The notes beneath the pieces are model-generated. The model was not told where the DNA came from. It worked only from the letters and a program-made list of their open reading frames with translations, and did no database searches. A program made the position numbers and the translations under genes. This document shows, in pieces, positions 13,658 to 18,583 of a stretch of DNA of 18,583 nucleotides (position 1 is the first letter of the stretch; every line of letters begins with the position of its first letter). The stretch spans positions 1-18,583 of the forward strand of contig CACZOL010000060.1 of the NCBI GenBank assembly GCA_902782705.1, written 5' to 3'. The stretch comes from an uncultured Selenomonadaceae bacterium (GTDB lineage Bacteria > Bacillota > Negativicutes > Selenomonadales > Selenomonadaceae).

Positions 13658-14254
13658 ATGATAGGATTTTTACGGGGCAGCGTCGTTCAGCTCTCGACAG
13701 AATATTGTCTTTTGGACGTCGGCGGGGTCGGCTACCGCGTTTTTATTCCGTCCTCGACGCGTGGTCGGCTGAAGACGGGCGAAGACGCGATGCTTTATAC
13801 GCATCTTTCCGTGCGGGAAGATGCGCTGACTTTGTACGGATTTGAAAGTCAAGAAGAATACCAAGCGTTTCAGATGTTGATCTCCGTTTCCGGCGTCGGC
13901 CCCAAAGTGGCGCTTGGGATTTTGTCGTCTATTACCGTGAGCAAGCTCTTTCAGGCAATCCACGGGCAGCAAATCGCCGTGTTGACAAAGCTGCCGGGCG
14001 TCGGGAAAAAATCGGCGCAGCGGCTGATCTTGGAATTGAAGGACAAAGCGGCGGAGCTGGACGGCGCGGAAGGGGATCTCGATGCGCCCGCGGAGGACGT
14101 CGCGGGCGATCAGCTTTCAGACGCGGCGGCGGCGCTCTCGGCGCTCGGCTATTCGCAGGCGGAAATCTCCTCCGTTCTGCGGCGCGTGAAAGAGCCGATT
14201 ACCACGGAAGACGCGGTGAAATTTGCATTGAAGGAATTTGCGGGGAGGAAATAG
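13658..14254 (+). CDS. ruvA: Holliday junction branch migration protein RuvA
   Basis: RuvA is a 198-residue protein whose tetramers hold the four-way junction and load the RuvB motor. The N-terminal OB-fold begins MIGFLRGSVVQL and includes DVGGVGYRV. Two helix-hairpin-helix DNA-binding motifs follow: VSGVGPKVALGIL (about 78-90) and LPGVGKKSAQRLILELK (about 113-129). The C-terminal RuvB-binding domain (about 150-198) has DAAAALSALGYSQAEI. The linker before it is acidic and Ala/Gly-rich, as usual. ATG at 13658 follows GGAGG at 13642-13646. ruvB begins 3 bp after the stop, so translational coupling is likely. Confidence 0.96.
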   Translation: MIGFLRGSVVQLSTEYCLLDVGGVGYRVFIPSSTRGRLKTGEDAMLYTHLSVREDALTLYGFESQEEYQAFQMLISVSGVGPKVALGILSSITVSKLFQAIHGQQIAVLTKLPGVGKKSAQRLILELKDKAAELDGAEGDLDAPAEDVAGDQLSDAAAALSALGYSQAEISSVLRRVKEPITTEDAVKFALKEFAGRK

Positions 14255-14257
14255 CCG

Positions 14258-15307
14258 GTGGACGAACAGGAAGGCCGCATTGTGGCAAAGGAGGAACAGC
14301 CCTCCGACGACTGGCAGTTTAGCCTGCGCCCGCGTAAGTTTCGCGAATACATCGGGCAGGACAAGGCCAAAGAAAATCTTTCCGTATTCATACAGGCGGC
14401 GCAGCGCCGCGGAGAAGCGCTCGACCATGTGCTGCTTTCCGGGCCTCCGGGCCTTGGGAAAACGACGCTCGCGGCAATCATCGCCAATGAGATGGGCGTC
14501 AATTTCCGCGTGACCAGCGGTCCCGCCATCGAGCGCTCCGGAGACCTCGCCGCGCTTTTGACGAACCTCGGCGAGCGGGACGTCCTGTTTATCGACGAGA
14601 TTCATCGCCTTTCCCGCAGCGTCGAGGAAGTGCTGTATTCCGCGATGGAAGATTTCGCGCTGGACATCATTATCGGCAAAGGGCCGTCCGCGCGTTCCAT
14701 ACGCCTTGACGTCGCGCCGTTCACCCTTGTCGGGGCCACGACGAGAGAGGGCGCGCTTGCCGCGCCGCTCCGCGATCGTTTCGGCGTGTCGCTGCGCCTT
14801 GAATATTACAAGCCCGACGCATTGGTGGAGATCATCAAGCGAGCGGCGGACATCTTGAAAATCGAAATTGAAAACGACGGCGCGCTGGAGATTGCTCGTC
14901 GTTCCCGCGGCACGCCGCGCGTGGCGAACCGCCTGTTGAAGCGCGTGCGCGATTTTGCGCAGGTGCAGGGCGACGGCGTGATCACGGCCAAGATCGCGGA
15001 CGAGGCGCTTTTGCGTCTCGAAGTCGATAAAATCGGCCTCGATCGTATGGATCGGCGGATGCTTTTGACGATGATTGAGAAATTCGGCGGCGGCCCCGTC
15101 GGTCTCGAAACGATGGCGGCAGCCATCAGTGAAGAACCGGACACCATCACCGACGTCTATGAGCCGTTCCTGATCCAGCTTGGCTTTTTGATGCGGACGC
15201 CGCGCGGTCGCGTCGTGACGCGCGCGGGCTACGAACACATGAAGATTCCGTATCCGGGAACCGGCGAAAGCGTCTCTGGCTCTCTGTTCGAGGACGAGAG
15301 AACATGA
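14258..15307 (+). CDS. ruvB: Holliday junction ATP-dependent helicase RuvB
   Basis: RuvB is a 349-residue AAA+ motor that forms hexameric rings on either side of RuvA and pumps DNA through the junction. Features seen are FREYIGQ (28-34), Walker A GPPGLGKT (62-69), Walker B FIDEIHR (about 111-117), sensor 1 GATTREG (about 159-165) and the arginine-finger region LRDRFG. The C-terminal winged helix has FGGGPVGLETMAAAISEEPDTI, then LMRTPRGRVVT. The start is GTG at 14258, with GGGGAGG at a good distance. Its stop overlaps the queH start by 4 bp (ATGA). Confidence 0.97.
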   Translation: MDEQEGRIVAKEEQPSDDWQFSLRPRKFREYIGQDKAKENLSVFIQAAQRRGEALDHVLLSGPPGLGKTTLAAIIANEMGVNFRVTSGPAIERSGDLAALLTNLGERDVLFIDEIHRLSRSVEEVLYSAMEDFALDIIIGKGPSARSIRLDVAPFTLVGATTREGALAAPLRDRFGVSLRLEYYKPDALVEIIKRAADILKIEIENDGALEIARRSRGTPRVANRLLKRVRDFAQVQGDGVITAKIADEALLRLEVDKIGLDRMDRRMLLTMIEKFGGGPVGLETMAAAISEEPDTITDVYEPFLIQLGFLMRTPRGRVVTRAGYEHMKIPYPGTGESVSGSLFEDERT

Positions 15308-15966
15308 AACTGTTGATGCACATGTGCTGCGGCCCGTGCTCCTGCTATCCGCTAAAGAAGCTCCGTGCGGACGGCGTGGAGCCTGTCGGGTATTTTTTCA
15401 ACCCGAACATTCACCCGTATCATGAATGGGATATGCGCCTGAAAACGGCGAAACAATTCGCCGAAAAAACGGACATGGAGCTTGTGACGGACGAGCGTTT
15501 CATGCTTCGCGATTTTTTGCGGCGCGCGCTGACGGCCGAGGGCGAAGGCGTCGTCCCGGCGTCGTCTACCCAAGAAGAGGCGCTTCAGTTTGTCGAGATG
15601 TATAACCTGCAAAAAACCAGACGCTGCCGGATGTGCTACACCTGGCGCCTGGAGCAGGCGGCGCGGTATGCCGCGGAAAACGGCTTCACCGCCTTCACGT
15701 CGACGCTCTTTTACAGCATCTATCAGCAGCACGATATGATGAAAGAAATCGCCGGGCATTTTGCGAAAGTCCACGGCGTCGAGTTCTATTATGAAGATTT
15801 TCGTTCCGGCTGGCAGGAGGGCATCGACATCAGCGTCGAGCTCGGCCTGTATCGGCAGGCGTATTGCGGCTGCATATTCAGCGAGGAAGAGCGATATAGC
15901 CGCGCCGTACAAAAAGCGGTAAAAAAAGCCCATCGCGCGCAAAAGGCGAAAAGGCTTGTCCAGTGA
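15304..15966 (+). CDS. queH: Epoxyqueuosine reductase QueH
   Basis: QueH (formerly DUF208), 220 residues, reduces epoxyqueuosine to queuosine in the wobble position of GUN-anticodon tRNAs. It replaces the cobalamin-dependent QueG in many Firmicutes and is unrelated to it. Metal/iron-sulfur cysteines are visible: C8 and C9, C12 and C14 in HMCCGPCSC, C108 and C111 in CRMCYTWRL, and C188 and C190 in YCGCIFSEEERY. FFNPNIHPYHEW (31-42) is also a family mark. ATG at 15304 overlaps ruvB by 4 bp. The ribosome binding site is weak (GAGGA inside ruvB), so coupled translation is likely. queA, which makes its substrate, lies two genes downstream in the same operon. Confidence 0.92.
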   Translation: MKLLMHMCCGPCSCYPLKKLRADGVEPVGYFFNPNIHPYHEWDMRLKTAKQFAEKTDMELVTDERFMLRDFLRRALTAEGEGVVPASSTQEEALQFVEMYNLQKTRRCRMCYTWRLEQAARYAAENGFTAFTSTLFYSIYQQHDMMKEIAGHFAKVHGVEFYYEDFRSGWQEGIDISVELGLYRQAYCGCIFSEEERYSRAVQKAVKKAHRAQKAKRLVQ

Positions 15967-15971
15967 GGAGG
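15965..15971 (+). promoter_or_regulatory. Ribosome binding site deciding the TTG start of the spoIID-like gene
   Basis: GAGGAGG overlaps the queH stop codon (TGA at 15964-15966) and lies 8 nt before TTG at 15980. The site rules out the longer in-frame start at 15956, which would put the binding site inside the coding region. Confidence 0.75.
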
Positions 15972-15979
15972 TTTTTGTT

Positions 15980-17356
15980 TTGCGTCGTCATTCTTTTTTT
16001 GTTTTAGTAGGTATTTTATGCGCCGCATTCTATTGGACGATGGGGAACGCGGCGGCCTTCGCGGCAGACAGGGCGACGGTGGGTCTGCCGACGTCGACGG
16101 CAAAGACGAATCCGGTGCGGGCGGGACAATCGAAAACGACGCCTGCTGACGCGGCAAAAGAACCGGCTGCGGGAAAGAAAGCGGCGCCGGAAAAACGCGG
16201 CCGTGTGGCAAAAGAAGAGCCGATCATCCGCGTCGGACTGGCCGAGTCGCAAGCGTCCGCCGTGCTTACGTGCGACGGGGCATACGTGTTCCGCGACGCA
16301 ATGACCAGCGAGGAGCTTGGGAAACGCGCGGCAGGTGCGGTATCGACGGTCACGGTCAAGAATCGCCGTTTCGCCGTAGACGGCAAGGACGTCTCGGCGA
16401 AAAAAATCCGCTTTGCGATTGCGGACGAGCGAAGCTCACGGTTCCTTTCCGTCGCAGGCGAGAAATATCGCGGCACGATCCTGTTGCTGTTGGCTGACGA
16501 CGGGACCATCACCGTCGTCAACGAAGTCAAGCTTGACGACTATATCGGCGGCGTCATCTCGGAAGAAATGAGCCCCGACTGGCCGACGGAAGCGCTGAAA
16601 GCCCAAGCGGTGGCGGCGCGTACCTTCGCCGCCTATTCGCTGGGAAAACACGACGACGACGGCTATGACGTCTGCGCGACGACCTGTTGTCAAGTTTACG
16701 GCGGCATCGGGTCGGAAAGTCCGGAAGGGCTGCGCGTTGTTTCGGCGACGCGCGGCGAGATCATGACATATCAGGGGAAGCCGATTTACGCTGCGTTCTA
16801 CGCCTCTTCCGGCGGCATGACCGCGGGAAGCGAAGAGATGGGCGGCACGGCGCTTCCGTATTTGCAGGCGGTTCGCGATCCGCAGGACGCCGTCGCGCCC
16901 AATCGTCACTGGCAAGTATCCATGTCTCCGCGGGAACTCGCGTCCAAGCTCGCGTCTGCGGGCGTTTCCGTCGGAACCTTGAAAGCCATAGAACTCACGC
17001 CGCTGGAACTTGGGAAGAGCGCAGCGGATCGCTATCCGTCCGGCCGCGTCAAAAACATTCGCTTTATCGGTACGACGCAAAAAGTCGATATTTCCGGCCC
17101 GAAACTTCGCTGGATTGTCGGACTGCCGAGCACATTGCTGGATATCCGTTACGGCCCGGAAAACAAGACCGCTCCGAACACCAAGGGGAAAATCGAGATC
17201 TCCAATCAGAATGCAATGATCGTGTTCGACGGATACGGGCGCGGCCACGGCGTCGGCATGTCCCAGTGGGGCGCATACGGTATGGCGGCGAAAAGCAAGT
17301 ATCGGGATATCTTGAGCCACTACTACAGGAACGTAGACGTTACATGGCTTTTTTAA
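15980..17356 (+). CDS. SpoIID/LytB-domain secreted protein
   Basis: This 458-residue exported protein probably acts on peptidoglycan. SpoIID proteins are lytic transglycosylases cutting glycan strands stripped of stem peptides. The order is a signal peptide (MRRHSFF, hydrophobic core, AFA cleavage near 28), an Ala/Lys/Pro-rich disordered linker to about 80, then the SpoIID region (about 180-458). Key segments are VKLDDYIGGVISEEMSPDWP with catalytic-type Glu 195/196, ALKAQAVAARTFAAYS (about 206-221), YASSGGMTA (275-283) and HGVGMSQWGAYGM near the C terminus. The usual THCQVY motif reads TCCQVY here (C236, C237). The start is TTG at 15980. It lies 13 bp after queH and 54 bp before queA. It could be a sporulation SpoIID or a vegetative relative; this is not decidable here. 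Confidence 0.88.
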   Translation: MRRHSFFVLVGILCAAFYWTMGNAAAFAADRATVGLPTSTAKTNPVRAGQSKTTPADAAKEPAAGKKAAPEKRGRVAKEEPIIRVGLAESQASAVLTCDGAYVFRDAMTSEELGKRAAGAVSTVTVKNRRFAVDGKDVSAKKIRFAIADERSSRFLSVAGEKYRGTILLLLADDGTITVVNEVKLDDYIGGVISEEMSPDWPTEALKAQAVAARTFAAYSLGKHDDDGYDVCATTCCQVYGGIGSESPEGLRVVSATRGEIMTYQGKPIYAAFYASSGGMTAGSEEMGGTALPYLQAVRDPQDAVAPNRHWQVSMSPRELASKLASAGVSVGTLKAIELTPLELGKSAADRYPSGRVKNIRFIGTTQKVDISGPKLRWIVGLPSTLLDIRYGPENKTAPNTKGKIEISNQNAMIVFDGYGRGHGVGMSQWGAYGMAAKSKYRDILSHYYRNVDVTWLF

Positions 17357-17410
17357 GATTGTTGCCCTCCTCTATGGGGGCGCTTTAGCGGTGGGTGAGG
17401 TTTTTAATAA

Positions 17411-18445
17411 ATGTTATTGTCCGATTTTGACTATGAACTGCCGGAAGAATTGATTGCGCAGACGCCGGTGGAGCCGCGCAACGCTTCGCGTCTCATGGTG
17501 CTCGATCCGGCGGAGGAAACCATCGAGCATCGTCATTTTTATGACCTGCAGGCATTCCTTACTCCCGGCGATACCTTGATCTTTAACGACACGCGCGTCC
17601 TTCCGGCGCGGCTGATCGGGCGGAAAGAACCGACGGGCGCGCGGGTGGAAGTGCTGCTGCTTCGCCGCGTGGAAGGCGACGAATGGGAAACGCTCGTAAA
17701 GCCCGGGAAAAAAGCTATGCGCGGCGCGACCATCCGATTCGGCGACGAGCTTTCCTGTGAAGTGACGGGACATACCGACTTCGGCGGCCGCCTCGTGCGT
17801 TTCCACTATCAGGGCATTTTCGAGGAAATCCTCGACCGCCTCGGAGAGACGCCGCTGCCGCCCTATATCCACGAAAAACTCGCCGACCGCGAGCGATACC
17901 AGACCGTCTACAGCCGCGCGTCCGGCTCGGCGGCCGCGCCTACGGCGGGCCTCCATTTCACGCCGGAGCAAATGCAAAGCCTGAAAGACGCCGGCATAAA
18001 TCTCGGATTTTTGACGCTGCACGTCGGCCTCGGCACATTTCGCCCGGTCAAGGCGGAGCGTATCGAAGATCACGTCATGCACAGCGAATATTACGCGATC
18101 AGCGAAGAAACGGCGAAGCTGATTCGCGATACGAAAGCGGCAGGCAAGCGCGTCGTCGCGGTCGGCACGACGTCGATCCGCACGCTGGAATCCGCCGCCG
18201 TTGGGAAAGACGAGATATACGGACGCTCGGGGGAAACGAGCATTTTCATTTATCCCGGATACGACTTCAAGATCGTCGACGCCATCGTCACGAATTTCCA
18301 TCTTCCGAAATCGACGCTGCTCATGTTGATCAGCGCTTTCGCCGGCAGGGAATTCACTCTGCGGGCGTATCGCGAAGCCGTACAGGAAAAATACCGCTTC
18401 TTCTCCTTCGGGGACGCGATGCTGATTACGCGTAAAAAAGAATAA
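17411..18445 (+). CDS. queA: S-adenosylmethionine:tRNA ribosyltransferase-isomerase QueA
   Basis: QueA (344 residues) moves the ribosyl group of S-adenosylmethionine to preQ1 in tRNA and isomerises it, producing epoxyqueuosine, the substrate of QueH. The sequence opens with the family's SDFDYELPEELIAQTP and PRNASRLMVLD. It includes LIFNDTRVLPARL and has the signature PTAGLHFT at 177-184. It ends with NFHLPKSTLLMLISAFAG and FFSFGDAMLI. The length matches the family. ATG at 17411 has GTGAGG about 10 nt upstream. No promoter or preQ1 riboswitch is seen in the 54-bp gap before it, so it probably shares the ruvC transcript. tgt, its common neighbour, is not present downstream. Confidence 0.96.
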   Translation: MLLSDFDYELPEELIAQTPVEPRNASRLMVLDPAEETIEHRHFYDLQAFLTPGDTLIFNDTRVLPARLIGRKEPTGARVEVLLLRRVEGDEWETLVKPGKKAMRGATIRFGDELSCEVTGHTDFGGRLVRFHYQGIFEEILDRLGETPLPPYIHEKLADRERYQTVYSRASGSAAAPTAGLHFTPEQMQSLKDAGINLGFLTLHVGLGTFRPVKAERIEDHVMHSEYYAISEETAKLIRDTKAAGKRVVAVGTTSIRTLESAAVGKDEIYGRSGETSIFIYPGYDFKIVDAIVTNFHLPKSTLLMLISAFAGREFTLRAYREAVQEKYRFFSFGDAMLITRKKE

Positions 18446-18454
18446 TCGAGATAC

Positions 18455-18489
18455 AAAAAAGCCCTCGGCATAGCCGAGGGCTTACTTTT
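18455..18489. terminator. Bidirectional terminator between queA and tRNA-Glu
   Basis: A perfect 11-bp stem (arms 18459-18469 and 18473-18483) has the 3-nt loop ATA. Read leftward it is followed by six T residues, a strong terminator for the tRNA transcript. Read rightward the tail is TTACTTTT, a weaker terminator for queA. It serves two convergent units. Confidence 0.88.
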
Positions 18490-18493
18490 CGAT

Positions 18494-18568
18494 TGGTGAC
18501 TCCTAGGGGATTCGAACCCCTGAACCCGCCGTGAGAGGGCGGTGTCTTAACCACTTGACGAAGGAGCC
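18494..18568 (-). tRNA. tRNA-Glu (anticodon CUC)
   Basis: On the minus strand a 75-nt cloverleaf is complete. The acceptor arms are GGCTCCT and AGGAGTC (one G-T pair), followed by discriminator A and an encoded CCA. The anticodon stem is CCGCC/GGCGG around the loop CTCTCAC, so positions 34-36 read CUC and decode GAG. The T arm has CAGGGGTTCGAATCCCCTA with the standard TTCGAAT loop. Bacterial tRNA-Glu is more often UUC, so this is likely the second glutamate isoacceptor. It is convergent with queA. Only 15 bases remain upstream, so its promoter, or a preceding tRNA gene, lies outside the window. Confidence 0.95.
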
Positions 18569-18583
18569 GTCCATTATATTACA

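Noticed and set aside
17357..17410. PreQ1 riboswitch or terminator in the gap before queA
   Set aside because: Only a weak stem (GCCCT with GGGGGC) is present, with no U tract, no A-rich pseudoknot tail and no promoter. The gap is too short for a leader switch, and queA is probably mid-operon.
18573..18578. TATAAT on the minus strand just upstream of tRNA-Glu as its -10 box
   Set aside because: It ends only 4 nt before the mature tRNA 5' end, so transcription would start inside the tRNA. It is more likely an A/T-rich spacer.
1..18583. CRISPR array, insertion sequence, prophage or toxin-antitoxin genes
   Set aside because: There are no spaced direct repeats, transposase or integrase motifs, or compositional break. 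Nearly all genes are recognisable core genes with tight spacing.

Overview
The window looks like ordinary chromosome from a Firmicute with moderately high G+C. The best guess is a Negativicute (Selenomonas-like), inferred from a Bacillus/Clostridium-type SigH, a CBS/DRTGG-type family II pyrophosphatase, PcrA, GatCAB, QueH and a SpoIID-like protein, combined with G/C-rich codon use. I could not confirm the genus. Almost every gene is a core housekeeping gene. No mobile element, CRISPR array, prophage or defence island is visible. Seventeen protein genes and one tRNA gene are supported. Eleven genes start with ATG, three with GTG (gatA, rimO, ruvB) and three with TTG (pcrA, ruvC, the spoIID-like gene).

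Layout. Positions 1-594 (minus strand) hold the 5' part of a thiamine pyrophosphokinase gene running off the left edge, divergent from an unrecognised 119-aa gene (663-1022). A strong promoter and a hairpin-bearing leader precede the pyrophosphatase gene ppaC (1159-2805), which ends at a terminator. pcrA (2873-5200) follows, then a separate promoter containing a 14-bp palindrome, then gatC-gatA-gatB (5261-8481), closed by a 15-bp-stem terminator. The rimO promoter overlaps that terminator. rimO, cinA and a secreted protein of unknown function with a Lys-Lys-Asp repeat tail run to a terminator at about 12124. sigH (12288-13010) has its own consensus promoter, two inverted repeats upstream of it, and a palindromic leader that resembles an attenuator. 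After the sigH terminator, one promoter appears to drive ruvC-ruvA-ruvB-queH-spoIID-like-queA. This operon meets a minus-strand tRNA-Glu(CUC) gene at a bidirectional terminator.

How the genes fit together. RuvA, RuvB and RuvC form the Holliday-junction branch-migration and resolution machine, and PcrA is a repair and replication helicase. QueA and QueH carry out the last two queuosine steps on tRNA. GatCAB corrects misacylated tRNA-Gln/Asn, and RimO modifies ribosomal protein S12. The window is therefore rich in translation-fidelity and DNA-repair functions.

The least explained parts are the secreted KKD-tail protein, the 119-aa orphan, and the palindromic or hairpin control regions in front of ppaC, gatC and sigH. 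I see no convincing new multi-gene system.
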